From NCBI GenBank assembly GCA_013396755.1, contig VWZF01003334.1, positions 62,001 through 126,000 of the forward strand: a stretch of DNA of 64,000 nt. Direction: 5' to 3'. A model generated the notes under the pieces. It searched no databases. It had not been told where the DNA came from and was given only the letters and a program-made list of their open reading frames with translations. Below, piece by piece: positions 12,551 to 25,019 of the stretch (its first letter is position 1; each line of letters opens with the position of its first letter). This DNA comes from Sclerurus mexicanus. Its lineage: Eukaryota; Chordata; Aves; Passeriformes; Furnariidae. The translations under genes and the position numbers were made by a program.

Positions 12551-12920
12551 CAAAGGTACATCCTGCCCCCAGAATATTTGCCCCATGATACCAGTGGGCA
12601 ACCTACACTGTCATGGCCCCACTCATGCCAAATGCAAGCACAGGCACAATCCTGTTGGGAAGCTGCAGCAGTGTGCTGACACCAGAGAGGAGCTGAGGAA
12701 CTGACTGATGCTGTCCACAGAGTCAGATAACCAGCTGGAGTGATGTCCTGGGTATTCAAAAATATCCTGGCTGAGCTGCCCCGCGAAGCTGGGAGCCTCT
12801 GGTGAAGAGGCTGGCACTGCAGGATCCTGCAAGAACAAAGGGTGTGGAAGGGGCTTGTCAGTGTGTCCAAAGATTTTCATATGCTTCAGAACAGGGCTCC
12901 CATTGCTCCAAAAATGTGAC
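12551..12920. other. GC-richer block beside the LTR, unassigned
   Basis: About 300 bp that are clearly richer in G and C than the surroundings. Reverse-strand open frames run across it (12439-12870, 143 codons; 12623-12922, 99 codons), the first continuing into the LTR. Neither resembles a retroviral or host protein known to me. It could be an unrecognised repeat or an old exon. Confidence 0.35.
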
Positions 12921-14167
12921 ATGCATCACTGCATTTCACTGAGAGTCTCTTATTTCTTCGCACAATAGATTTTTTTCCCCCACTCTCCCTACAGCTACAA
13001 AGGAGACTGGGGGGTGAATCTCACATGTTGTCTAATGGATTTCCTTCCATTTGAAAGGCAAAACCAAGAGTTTTGTATAATCACACTAACATGCAAAGCA
13101 ATTGAAATTACAATGGTGTGTTAGAGTATATTCCTTAAGTATTCAAACCACAGCAGAAAAAATAACAAGTCCCCTCCACTAAACTACAAGGGACTGACTG
13201 AAACCCACAAAAGCTGGGAAACATGGTAAGGTCTGACTGAAAGCTTGTCCTTACTTCACACCTGAGGAAAAGAGTAGAGTATAGATAACATTGTCTGCTT
13301 TTCAGTGTGGCCTAGATACATAGGAAAGCTATTAAGTCCCACAAACTAAATAGGAGGCTTGCCCCAATATCCTCCCTCCTACTCCCACACAACCGGACCT
13401 CAAACTCACATCCTTGCAGGGCAGCTGCTTGCTTCTGCTCCAGGACCTTCATTGTTACAGGCACCAGCCTTGGCCCTGCTTCCCTGTTTTATGAGTTTTC
13501 AGTTAGCACCTGCTATGCTTTTCTCTCTCCTTGTCCTTGTTGAAAGAGGTTTCTATAGCACCAACACAGGAGACCAAAACACCAAAAAATAAAGTGAACA
13601 GAACTGGATGACTGGTATTCCTCAGTAAAAGCAGCATTCCAGCTCTTCTTTTTCTACCCAGCTACCCCTTTCTGTGAAAATTCACATGCACTTTTCTTCA
13701 CTTCCACCTCACTGCTGAATCGAGCTGAAATGGAGGAGCGAGTTCAAAAGTTATCGGGAAGGATGAATGAACGCACCGTATGCTCACAGAAATATTGTTT
13801 CTATAGAAAACCAACCTAAAACTAACCCTGCCACAGAAGCCTTTAAGATCAGTATTAAATGAACCAAAACTGTGGAGCTATCACAGATGTGCTAAGTCAA
13901 CTCTGCAGACAGTGTGTTTTGTTTCCATCTACGATTCACATACCTAAAGTTACTCACCTGTGTAAGCCTCATCAAAGTTTCTCTGAGTCTTCTGAGGTGG
14001 CTACCAGGTAACCAGTGAAGAAGGAATTAGATTGCTTTGGGTTCCCCATCTGAAAATACATCAATGTGCACACAAATATGCCTCATGAAGGTGCATGAGT
14101 CCTTATTTCTGCATAATTGCATATTCCAAATTCTTCACCATCTTTTATGTGTTTTCTACAAACCATA
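12921..14167. other. Gene-free stretch
   Basis: Unique A/T-rich sequence with no recognisable repeat or coding signal. Confidence 0.45.
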
Positions 14168-14235
14168 TTTTCTGCTCTGTAAGGTAGGAAAGTAGTTTTA
14201 TTTCTGTTTGTCAGTCGAAGAGCTGAAGGTTCTCA
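14168..14235 (-). repeat. Possible MIR-like fragment
   Basis: The segment around 'tctgtaaggtaggaaagtag' followed by 'agagctgaagg' follows the order of the MIR central core in reverse orientation ('ctgtgaggtagg', then 'gaaactgagg'). A possible further 5' part lies at about 14370-14405. Divergence is high. Confidence 0.35.
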
Positions 14236-16778
14236 AAGATCAGGATCCTAATAAAGTAGCGAGTTTCTTTGGCTTTCAGGAGCATTTAGTTACTGATTCG
14301 AGAAATTAGCATCTCAGGCCTCAACCAAGGACTAAGGAAGAATTCACAGAAAAAAAGCAGCTGGGTGTATTTCCAGATCCCAGATTAATGCCCTAGTTCC
14401 ATTCTCTTCCATCCATGCTTTAATGATCTATTAAGTAATTAACTGAAAGTGATAAGAAAACCTCCAAACCAAATATATATAGGAAAAGGAGATTAAATAT
14501 AGAAAGATTTTAATTTTACTTGCAAGTTTTCCAGTCCTGTGTTACATATGGTCTAGACTCAGCAGTGTGCTGAGAACACTTTAAATCACCCTAATTAGTG
14601 AGGTCTTGAATAAGGCAAAGTAGAGAGGCCTTGGAGAAGACAAAATCTCTTTTTGTCTCCTCAAGCCCTCCCACTATTTAAAAGTCACTTTGGTCTAATG
14701 AAAATCAGATTTTAAGTCTCAAAAAGCCCCTCAGATTAACATTATTAGAATACATTTTTTTTCTGTGATGCTATCTTCTGCAGGAGGAGCAGCATGCTGT
14801 ATGGGTGGAAGCAGCTTCAAAATCTGATTCAAGCTGTGGAACAAAAGTTTTCCTACAAACAAAGAAACATAAATTAAATTTAAAAGGCAATTTTTCACTT
14901 GCTTTATGGGTTAGCAGGAGCCTGCAGGCCCACGGCTTGAGACAGTAAAACCATGGGTGCACCCCATGAAAGACAACCCAAAATTTCTGACACTGAGGCA
15001 TAATGGTTAGGGCTGTTCAAATGTTCCATCTGCTTTGCTCTGTTTTTAAATGAGTACATGAGAAATACTTGGGGGGTTTTGTGGCTTTTTTTTTCCCCCT
15101 CAGAGCAAGGGAGGGTATTGTTTAGCTCTTGGATGACAGAGCTGGGCAACCTAAGGACACGTGGAATAAATAATGCAGAAATTGGTATAAAGCCACTTAC
15201 ATCACATGTGGTCTTATCTATAATCTGTTCTGCCTCAAAAAAGCCATCAGGTAACTTCCAGGTTTGGAAAATCAGTGAAAAAGAAAATATTTCTTCATTT
15301 GGAGAAGACGTAAATAACAAGGGACAAGAGAACAGTATACAATATCACAGATGCTCTGTAAAGGGAGAATAGTCACATTCAGGGAAGTTAAAAGGTGACT
15401 CAAATATGGTGAAAATACATTTTAGCAGAACATGTACCAATGTATTTGAAACAATGAATTTAGCAAGAGGCAAATAAGCTTTATGTATATATATATGAAT
15501 AACAATATAAATTACAACGCTATCACTGTTATTTATTAATAGAAGGGTTAATAGTATAATTTTTGGGAGTGAAGGATAAACCTGATTAGTTTTTCACATG
15601 TTTACAAAGTCACAAGAGACAACTGAATCTCCTCCTGCATAGTTTACTTATTGTCACCCAAATCCCCTCATACTGAGCCCAGACACTTGAGCTATAAATT
15701 TTCTGTTCCCAAGGGATCAGTCTGAATGTGGTGAGGAGATCAGGAGAGCCTGAATTGCCATCACTTCCTGAGTTCCTTGCAAAGATAAGAAGGTGAGGAC
15801 AGAAACTCTGTAAAGGTGTGGCTGAAGTGCTAAACCACAAAATTGAAGCAGTAGGGTTCCATCTCTTTGGGTATTTGCCCTTCACAAATATTCATGTCAA
15901 GGGGACCGGAGAAAGATATGTACCAGAAATATGTTATTTAGTAAAGAGCTCAGTGCTTGTTGGGATCTCAGGAGAGTTCTCCGGATAAACACATTCTGCA
16001 GGGATTTGATCCTGTCTATTGTTTGTGTACCTACCCAAAGCTCCTGGAAGTTGAGAAACAAGACTTAACATGAAGCTTGCTTAAGACTTTGCTTTTTACC
16101 TGCACCCTGCCCCACTTTTTGAGTATGTTCTGTAGCCTCAGTTCATATTTTTAACTGCCATGAAATGCTGAACTCTTTACCAACCATATAAACAAACCGG
16201 GAAAGAAGGAGAGAAACCACCACTAATCCAGCACACTTATCTAGATAGGAGAAAGCACTCCAGCAGGCTTGCTGTGATGCAAATGAATGTATAAATATGT
16301 TGGGAGGTGCCATGCCACTGTCACTGATACCAAAGTTTAAAAATATTAAACCAGATTCCAAAATCCCAAGCCTGACTGAAAAACAATTAACTCCTAAAAG
16401 TTCTTTTACTGTTGTGTTTGGGTCTCAATATTACTACTTTTTCTGACTGAGCCTTTTGACATAATTTTTTCAAGCAATTTTTTTTTAGTGAAGAACATTG
16501 AGTACATAATCATATATATAGTTACACGTAACAATAAAAAAACAACAAAAGAAGCAGCATTCTGGCCTAATTCCTTTAAAATGGGGACAACTTTCTGAGG
16601 GTCTGACATTCCTTCAGAGAACAGAGCCTTTTCCATCCATCAAGGTGTACATCAAAAAAGCAAGGGAGATAAATTATTTGTCAGAGTACAGAGTTTTGAA
16701 AATAATTTTACTACTTAAAACACTTTCAATTGAAAATAGTTAATATTTAATATATAAATCAGTTTTCAATTAATCATG
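14236..16778. other. Gene-free stretch
   Basis: A/T-rich unique sequence with a TA-rich microsatellite-like spot near 15484-15495. A pair of mutually antisense open frames at 14904-15372 (138 and 104 codons) has no family signature. Nothing else is supported. Confidence 0.4.
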
Positions 16779-16850
16779 CCAGCACCATTAAGCTTGGTGT
16801 CATCTGCAAATTTACTGAGGGTGTACTAGATCCCTTTGTCTGTGCCATTA
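16779..16850 (-). mobile_element. CR1 LINE internal fragment
   Basis: Forward-strand text 'agcttggtgtcatctgcaaa' and 'ctgagggtgtactagatccc' is the reverse complement of the CR1 reverse-transcriptase segment that encodes the ADDTKLGG-type motif and the residues just before it. Only about 70 bp are kept, and both the 5' and 3' parts are missing. An 'agaatcacaga' just after it may be a scrap of another CR1 3' end. Confidence 0.7.
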
Positions 16851-17254
16851 CAGAATCACAGATTACAGCCCAGGGTTGTAAGGAGAAAGAGATTACAAGA
16901 ATACTCACTGAAAAGTGCTACATAATAAGAATATATTTGCTCCTTTAGAAAATCATGTCTAAAGTGGAAGGAAATACTTATGGGTATTTGTTAAAGCACT
17001 TGTACAACAGTCATAGAAACAGGAAAGAGAAAATAATGAAACCACATGATTTGGAGGCTGACTCAATGGACTGTGCAGAATAGGTGTCTTCTGGAGAGAA
17101 TGCTTTTAACTGCACTGCCCAGACCAGTCTTCTCCCAGCACATCTTCATAGCCAGCTGCGTGATGAATTAGGTGAGAGCCAAAATTTATTAGCAGATGAA
17201 AGTGAAAAACTGACAGTTTCACCCATAAAGAAGTGGTTTACTAATTTGTACCAT
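16851..17254. other. Unique spacer before the solo LTR
   Basis: About 400 bp of A/T-rich sequence without recognisable features. It ends in the left copy of the LTR target-site duplication, accat at 17250-17254. Confidence 0.5.
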
Positions 17255-18257
17255 TGTACTGGGTTTGCGTGGAACGGTTTTGGTAGTGGGAGGACTCATA
17301 GGGGTGGCTTCTCTGAGAAGTTGCTGGAAGCTTCCCCATGTCCAACAGAGCCAATGGCAGGTGGCTCCAGGATGGACCTGCTACTGACCAAGGCTGAGCC
17401 CAACTGGGATGGTTGTAATGCCTCTGGGATGATGTATTTAAGAAGGAGGGGTAAAAATGCTGCACATTTTGCAACTGGAGAGAGGAGAGAGAACATGTGA
17501 GAGGAACAGCCCTGCAGGCACCCAGATCAGTGAGGAAGGGGCAGGAGGTGCTCCAGGGGCCAGAGCAGAGATTCCCCTGCTGCCCAGGGTACAGCCCATG
17601 GTGAGGCAGCAGAGATCCACCTGCAGCCCAGGGAGGAGCACCGGGGTGAAGAGATCCACCTGCAGCCCCTGAAGAACCCCACACTGTGGCAGGTGAATTC
17701 CAAAAGGAGACTATGATCCTGTGGGAAGCCCTCTCTGGAGCAGGGTCCTGGCAGGACCTGTGGACCTGTGGAGAGAGGAGCACACATTGGAGCAGGTTTG
17801 CTGGCAGAACCCGTGACACTGTGGGGGACCCACACTTGGAGTAGACTGTTCCTGAGGGACTGCACCTCGTGGGAGGGACCCATGCTGGAGCAGCTTGTGT
17901 AGAACTGCAACCCATGGGAAAGACTCACACTGGAGAAGTTTGTGGAGGACCATCTCCCTGTGCTTGAGCAGGGGAAGAGCACAAGGAGTCCTTCCCCTGG
18001 GAAAGGAGTGGCAAATACAACATGTGATGAACTGACCACCAACCACTTTCTCCACCCCTCTCCACCACTGTGGGAGAGGAGGTAGAGGAAATTGGTAGTA
18101 AATCAAACTGGTTTTTTTCTACAAGTCAAGTCTGTGTTGTTAATTTGTGGGTGATCTCTCCCTGCCCATGAGCCCTTCATTGTGTTTTCTCTCCTCTGCC
18201 CAGCTGAGGAGGAACTTTGGTGGACACCTGGCATCCAGACAGGGCCAATCCTCTGCA
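17255..18257 (+). mobile_element. Complete solo LTR with 5-bp target-site duplication
   Basis: The element starts TGTACTGGGTTTGCGTGG at 17255 and ends CTCTGCA at 18257, giving TG...CA ends and a length of 1003 bp. The flanks carry an exact 5-bp direct repeat, accat, at 17250-17254 and 18258-18262. A TATA-like 'tatttaaga' lies at 17435-17443. The middle is GC-rich and internally repetitive: 'gagatccacctgcagccc' occurs twice, near 17610 and 17650, followed by several diverged 'acccatgctggagcag'-like units. No internal retroviral genes flank it, so it is the product of LTR-LTR recombination. A 5-bp duplication and this terminal sequence fit avian class III (ERVL-type) elements as I remember them; the subfamily is not assigned. 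The long reverse-strand open frames inside it (up to 224 codons, 17241-17915) are GC-driven artefacts. Confidence 0.92.
17435..17443 (+). promoter_or_regulatory. LTR TATA-like box
   Basis: The sequence tatttaaga sits about 180 bp into the forward-oriented LTR, a plausible place for the U3 core promoter, with the transcription start expected about 25-30 bp downstream. Promoter activity is inferred only. Confidence 0.5.
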
Positions 18258-18262
18258 ACCAT
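18258..18262. repeat. Target-site duplication, right copy (accat)
   Basis: Identical to 17250-17254 on the other side of the solo LTR. The next base out on each side does not match, so the duplication is exactly 5 bp. Confidence 0.9.
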
Positions 18263-21200
18263 GTTCTCTGTGTTTGCAACATTCCTAGTGGGATGCTAAG
18301 AGCCATGTCACAGTGTGGGAAGGGACATTGGTACCCCATTGTATTTAATAAAGATTTATAGCAAGACTTACCCATTTTTCCCTTGGCATACATTATGACT
18401 TCCTGACATTCTGGAATGATCCTTCTCTGGGACTCTCCCTAACCACTTTTGCAGTGTACAAGGGCTGTGCTGTTCCCCTTGAAGTACTATTGGGCAGCCC
18501 AGTAATGAGCTGTGGATAGGGCCCCTTAGCAAGTCTGTCTTCTAGACCAATTGCAAAAGTCCTTCATTTCTGACACACACCATCCATTCTGCCCTCCCTG
18601 GCTTTGTCAGCCCTTCCATCTGAACCAGAAAAGTCCTCTCCCTGGCTTTTCTTTGGCGGTCACTAGAGAGTTAGAGACACAAGAGCAGAACTGAGTCACA
18701 TCCGAGTATTCCTTACTAAAAAGTTTCAAACTCCATATGCTTCTGGAAGGTTTTGTCTTGTTGACAAGCACAGAGAGATATAAGTGCCCCTTGGAGCAAC
18801 ATAACCCCTCACTCTTCTTGCAAGTGGTTGCAGGACAATGAAGTAATTAGGGACTTGACTATAGTATTGTGAGAACCATCCTCCAAACCCTAAAAGGATG
18901 TGCCTGAAGGAGGTAAAAAGTTCTGCCAGACAAGCTTTAGGTATAGGTGAGTTTGTAAAACCTCATGAATAGTCCTGAGATATTTTTGGCTTTTTGGCTA
19001 TGGAAAAGAACGTTCTGTATGTTAGATGGTAGGTGTCTGTGTGTCTAAAATGTTCTGCATGTTAGGTGGTAGAGGATCCTCACAGACATCTGTGACTTCC
19101 TGTTAAATACCATACAGAGACACCACACTTCCTTTCTGTGTTTTTACTGGAGAAACAGCTGAAAACCTGTTTAAATCCTACAGATTTTTACAGGGATATT
19201 TTCTGATAACTCTGACAGCATTCCACCTCCCATAGAATGTGTGGAATTCTTCTCACCGGGGTTTAAAAGCAAGGTGCCCAGCTGAAACACCTTGCCTTTG
19301 TGTCAGCAAAAAGACACAAACATCCAACGGCCCTCTTAGCCCAGACATGTATTCTAAGCACCTGTTGGGAGTTACCATTTCTCTTCAATAAGCATGGAAA
19401 GACTTGAGATAATTACTCTAGAAAAGATCATCATCATAAAAATGTCAAATTAGGACATATAAATGATGTCCTTAATGTGTGGTGTTGTTTGTGTATTGTA
19501 TATTACAATATAGCTCATCTCCCAGTGGAAGAGGTTGTGGCATTTTTTACACAACCAGCATTTTTTCCAAGGTGGATTTTATCTTGCCAGGAGAGCATTG
19601 TCAAGATCTGTTCTGCTTTCTTCCAGAGACCTCTGACCAGAGGATAGAAGGACCAGCTGCACTGAGCACAGCACAACAGTCACCAAAGTTAATTACTCAG
19701 TCAATAGTGCCTGAGAGGGACTCCCTCTCCTCTGATGTAACAAAGGTGCCTCCAACAGGAGAAGAAAACTAATAGGTGGAAATAACAACTTTACTACTGC
19801 CTCTCTGGAAGGCCTTTGCCTGTGCCCCTGATTTCAGGCGACGTGTCTTTCTGAACGTGCAGGTTTGGTCACCCTGACCATGCTCTGCACAGCCGTGATG
19901 GTTTGAGGACTGGTGCAGAGTGCGAGAGTGCCCCATGGACAACCTGGGGGCTTTTTGTCCAAAAAGCCAATTTCATAAGGTATGAGTCAGTTCAACCTGT
20001 CTGCTCTCTAAGTAATCAGCTCAGCTGCCAGACTGGTAAAGGATTAAAAAGAGCTGGAAAAAAACATTCTCAGTGAATGGCTAGCAAAGTTTGAAAAAGT
20101 CCAAATACTTACAAGATTGGTAGTCTTCTTTTATTCTCAGCCATATCAGTGGTATTAAGGGCTACAGGATCTGGCCCTCTGTAGGTAACAGCGTTTTTAG
20201 TTCCCAGGGGTTCTTGGGGGGAGATTAAAGAGGTTGATCTTCCTCTTCCTATGTAAAGCCATGATTCATCCATCATGTCAATAGCATCATATTAATAAAC
20301 ACACTGCCACCTCTGGTGTTTTCCACTAAAATTGGCAAGTGTACTTAGTAAGAGGTGAACTTAAAATTTCAGGAATTTGCAATCGGGCTTACAAGTTGTG
20401 AAAGAAGAGTGATGACTGCTATCAGTGTAAAGAGTTATGAGCTGCCTGGTTCTCCTGTTTTATGGAACAGCTCAGCCATAGAGCATACCTACTTCACTGC
20501 CACTGTGGCCTGGTCCTGGCCATGGCCTTAATTTTTCTGAGGATGTTATTCATAAATGTTCTCTTAATCAAGCTCAGACCTAGAATTTTACTGTAGAGGC
20601 CAAACTAATTGCCAGGATACATGAGAAGCCAAACCCTAGAAGGTAAAGCTAAAATTTGTGTGTCCTGGCTCAGAGAATCACTATGTTTCAAACCTGAAGT
20701 AAAAAGTGGGTTTTTACATTTCTTAAATAGTTGATTTTTCCACTTCAACAATTAGAACTCTGTGCTTCTCAAAGATTTCACACTGTGAATAAGTACATAT
20801 CCTTCTTTTTTAAATTTGGCCACTACAAAAATCTCCCTTTTTAAAGGATTTTTTTTTTTTTAAGAGAAAGAAGTAAAGATTTATTCCAAAATTATCCCTG
20901 GCCAGTGTGCATGGTTACCACACTAAAACAGACAGCAGTTTTCTGGGTGAAATGGCATTGCCCCAGGTGCCAAGACCCACATGGAAGGTATGCCAAGGAC
21001 TGTGAAGATTTTTATGTCTCTCCTGGCATCATAAACACAAATGTTATATCTTTCAACTAGGCAACGGGCATGTTTTCCATTGATTACACTCTTTAATTGA
21101 GAAAGGGAGAGATGAATGATCTTCTGTATTCTTGTCACATGTAAAAGCTTCTACAGGATTAGCAATCTCTTGGTTCTTGATCAAAACACAGGCTTCAACA

Positions 21201-23295
21201 CAAAATGCTGTAAGATTTCATAATATCTTAATATTATGTTAACAATACCATAAAATTCTTATACTGGAATAATCTCACCCATCCCTAAGGAACTGAAATG
21301 CTATTCAGTAAACAGCATAACAACAATACGCTTGTGGGGTTTTTTTAAGTTCAAGCTCTGCTATCTCTCTGTTCTGTGACAGTGGGAAACATTTCACTTT
21401 GTTATCCTCAATCACATATGTAAGGAGAGGTGAGATGAGGAGACATGAAGTGCAGTGTCTGGACAGGGAAACTGATGAACCCTAAAACCTACACATTTTT
21501 TCTCTTTGTATCATCCCTTGGTTTTGTAGAAGAAGGCCACAGCTCCCAGAAGACCATGCACCAGATCCCTGAGTGCATCTCCCTATCCTGAAAATTTTTG
21601 CTTCCTGGGCCCACAGCCAGTTCTGATATGGCACACCCAAATTATCCACTGGTTCAGATGGTTGTGAAAGAGCAGCTTTGGAGAAAAAGCTGTCAGGCCA
21701 TCTGGGGCCCTGACCTTCCTTTGCTCAGAGGCCACTTTTACTCTCCCTTTGCCACTCACCTGAGTTATGTTGCTGGTACATCTGTGCCCAATTTAACACC
21801 TTTCTAATTTTGGCTCTTCCCCCAGCCCACTGATTCGTCTTTCTGACCTCGTCATTATGGACTTTTTGGCTGGCTGTGGCTACTGCCACTGGGTTTCAGT
21901 AGGGTGGGGCAGCTCCCTTGTTGGGGAGGTCTGTGCCCCTGCCTACCTTGATGTGAGTCCTGGCTCCATAAAGAGCAGCCTGTCTTTGCTGCTCCATGAC
22001 GCCTTACATCACTTCATCCTTTGATCATCATGGTTATAAAACACTGCTATGAGAGTGTATGGGATTCTGTGACCTTTAATAAATAAATATTACTGATGCA
22101 ATAGGAATCCTAACCTGTCATCAAGAAAGATACACTGCAAACTGCTAGTCAGATGCATTAGGTAGATATTTTCATCCTAAAGGAATTACTCCTACCCACC
22201 CCATTCCTCCACAAGGTAAGCATGAAATATTTCACTTGTCCTCTGGAGCCCTGAAGAAGACTCTTTTGTGCTGGGCAGATAGCTCAGGACTCTAAAGGCT
22301 GGGTTGGATAAAAGAAAGCTTAAAGAGCTTAGTCAGAAAGAAAAAGATTTAAAAAAACCCCACCAAAACCCAACAGCAACCAACACAAAACATTACTTCC
22401 ATTTCCTTTAATATCAAGGCCAAAAAGGAATATTGCCATAGACTTGACTAAGAACTGTTGAATGTAGAAGCATGTTCTCATCAGCAGTTCTTAATTCATC
22501 CTCGCCTGCATTCCAGAGGAGTCATTCAGCATTTTGACACTAGCTGTAGGATTGCACATGGCTGAGTGTCAGGAGCCATTGGAGGAAGGCACGAGCTAGA
22601 CTTCCCATGTGACAGGAGCAGGCTGTGTCTGAGTTACGTCCAAAGCACTGCTACTGAACGTTGTGTTCTTCTACAAAACAGTCCACTCAAGACACCACTG
22701 CTCTTCCTTGCCCTCTTTATCTTTAGAAGTTGTGTCCAAACCTAAAATATTAGTTTCACAGTGATTTGAGATAGATGAATATTAAAATTGCAGATACCCT
22801 TCCCACAAAGGGTCTAGACATAACCAAATGCTTGTTTTAGTGTCTTAAACCATTGCCACATCAGACTTGCTCTCAGCAACAAAGCCAGGCTTTTCCCTTT
22901 CTGCCCTCATGCTGCAGAGGGAAAACCTGAGGATTGAATATAATCCATCAGGGTAAAAAGAGTTGGCTAAAAAGGATAAATTGAGGAAGTTCACAAGTAA
23001 CAGGGCAGTCAGGAAATGGAAATGAGCACCTGGAAGGAAGGTCAAGGAATGGCTTAAATTGATTTTGTCAGTGAGAGAAATGCCCATAGAATTGTAACAG
23101 GACAGTTGACACAGACTTCCTCAAGGTTTGCAACTTCAGGCACGGTTGCAAAAATAAAAGCTACAGGTCCTTTTTTTCTTCAAGGGGTCAGAAATATTAC
23201 TTATTTGCCACAGAAGTAAAAGTATATATTTGAGCTCACTGTGCAAATTGCAATAAACCATTCAAAGAATCATTTTCCCTCTTTCCATTTTTCAG
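18263..23295. other. Gene-free stretch of about 5 kb
   Basis: Unique sequence holding one two-copy tandem repeat (19011-19072) and a GC-richer patch around 19800-19980. The segment 21830-22100 is GC-richer and ends with an 'aataaataaa' motif. It could be an unrecognised LTR or 3' UTR, but no termini or coding frame support that. No exon, RNA gene or known repeat family is otherwise visible. Confidence 0.4.
19011..19072. repeat. Two-copy tandem repeat, 40-bp period
   Basis: The 22-base unit 'cgttctgtatgttagatggt' plus ag (19011-19032) recurs at 19051-19072 as 'tgttctgcatgttaggtggt' plus ag, with three substitutions. The second copy begins 40 bp after the first. It looks like a local duplication or a minimal minisatellite. 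Confidence 0.7.
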
Positions 23296-23355
23296 GATAG
23301 AATATCATAGAATATCCTGAATTGGAGTGGCCTCACAAAGGTCATCAAAAGATGC
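23296..23355 (-). mobile_element. CR1 LINE 3'-end scrap
   Basis: The forward strand shows 'atcatagaatatcctgaatt', then 'ggagtggcctcacaaaggtc' and 'atcaaaagatgc'. This is the reverse complement of a CR1 3' end (the ATTCTATG-type terminus and the 'gatgatccttgtgggtccc' region). It is very short and has no body. Confidence 0.6.
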
Positions 23356-25019
23356 CTGAGAACAGCTTACAAAATTCTCATCTCTGCTTTAATTCAAAAC
23401 ATTTGTGAATATCTTCAGCAGACTGGTATTGCTGTGGAGTATTGTATGCAATATACATAATTTCCACCTACATTTTCAGCATTAGACACTACAAACTGCA
23501 TGGTTGAATGGAAAATCGAAAAGTCCCATTGCTTTTGGCTATGCAGTTACAGATTCTGGCGGACAGCTCAAAATTCAAACCACAGCAAAATGAATGTGTT
23601 TTCCATGAGAATTCTGCTAGGAAAGCTCAAACATTCAAGAAAAGTGTACAGTGAGGGGACTGAAATACACTTCTGAAGTTAAATGAATAGCTTCATATTT
23701 GTTTTATTCATTCATGTCTATAAACATACATAATATTATAATAATGGATAAATATGAAAAACATTCCCTTGTGATTCTGGACAAGCACTCAGAACTGTCA
23801 GTTCTTATCCAGTTGTCTGGATCATTTGGGGATGGAAAAGCTGGGTGGGGAATTGCATGAGATCAGGGAAGAAGAAAGCAAATCTCATGAGAATGGAGCT
23901 ACGAGGATTGCCGCTTATGGTATTTTGGCAGTTTCTCAGCCCAGAAGCACACAGCAAATGAAAAACAGCAACAACAAGCTCCATATACTCTTGGGAATTA
24001 ACTGGACTGCCAAGAACAGGGCAGTTTCTGGGACCCTACGCACAGATAGAGAGGGCTTGTGGCATGCCACCCTCCACTCAACTGTTCATGTAATTGTACA
24101 GGGATGGTGTTTACTGCTGATTCACACTGGCAGACAGACCTTATTTATTCAAAGCATTATACAAGAGGGTTTGGAGTGTGCTGTGGAACAGAGGAAACTT
24201 GCAGCTGCAACACAGGAATCCCCCAGAGAAAGCTCCAAGAACAGTTAAGCTTGAGAAGAATAGCTGGAATTGGTCCTTACCGTGGCTATTGAGAAAACAG
24301 CAGCCAGCGAGGGGGTTTGCCAAAACCTGCAGCATATGGAGAAAAGGATGGGAGCTTTAGTTGCTCACAAACACTTTCCTGATCCATATAACTCAAGTCT
24401 AACAAGCAGATTAGCCATTTGCAAAAGCAGAGCCTGCTTGTTCCTTGCCTACTCTAACCTTTCACATCATGCCAGTACTGCTTTAATTAACTTCTATTGC
24501 TCTCCCTCTGACACAGTCTTTGCTCATGTTGGAAAGGGCACTTTAAGCACAAACATTCTCATGTGTTTTTTGTTTTACACTTGTCCTGCATTGAGTGGAA
24601 ATTATTATAAGGACTGTGGGACAAGGAGACTCGGAGTATGAGGGTGTCTCCTATCGATCCAGTACCCTTCTAGCTTGGTCTTCAGAATCTGCTGTGGATC
24701 TCTTGATAAGTACCCTTTGCAGAAGGAGCTGGCATAAAAGGAATTTGTCCTTATACTGTATCTTGTTCTAGAGTGGTACAGGTTGGCACAGCCCCAAGAT
24801 GTCTGATGGAGATACCAGGTGTGCAGGAACCCAGTGGGTTTTCAAGGAGTACATTAAAAACCCCCTCCCACTAAGAAGGTGAGATAATGTGTTGACATAG
24901 TCTGAGAATGTAGAAGATCTAAAAGACCAAGCTGATGTGTTACAATGCATGTTATGATGAATAATAGAAGTCTCTATGTAGAGCAGAGCTAATAAACACA
25001 TTGTCCCCCAAAAATGGAC
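23356..25019. other. Gene-free stretch
   Basis: Unique sequence. The open frames at 23826-24248 and 24270-24641 (140 and 123 codons) have no recognisable domain and overlap frames in other phases. Nothing can be assigned. Confidence 0.4.

Noticed and set aside
17241..17915. 224-codon reverse-strand open frame, the longest in the window
   Set aside because: It lies antisense in the GC-rich repetitive core of the solo LTR, overlaps other long frames there, and its composition follows the internal repeats.
17527..18042. 171-codon reverse-strand open frame
   Set aside because: Also antisense within the same LTR; a by-product of GC-rich repeats with few stop codons.
20155..20200. 'aggatctggccct' segment similar to the ancient palindromic repeat suspected at 11.9 kb
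   Set aside because: The match is about 15 bases, too short to separate from chance.
21830..22100. GC-richer segment ending in aataaataaa, considered as an LTR or 3' UTR
   Set aside because: No TG...CA termini, duplication or coding frame could be found to support either.
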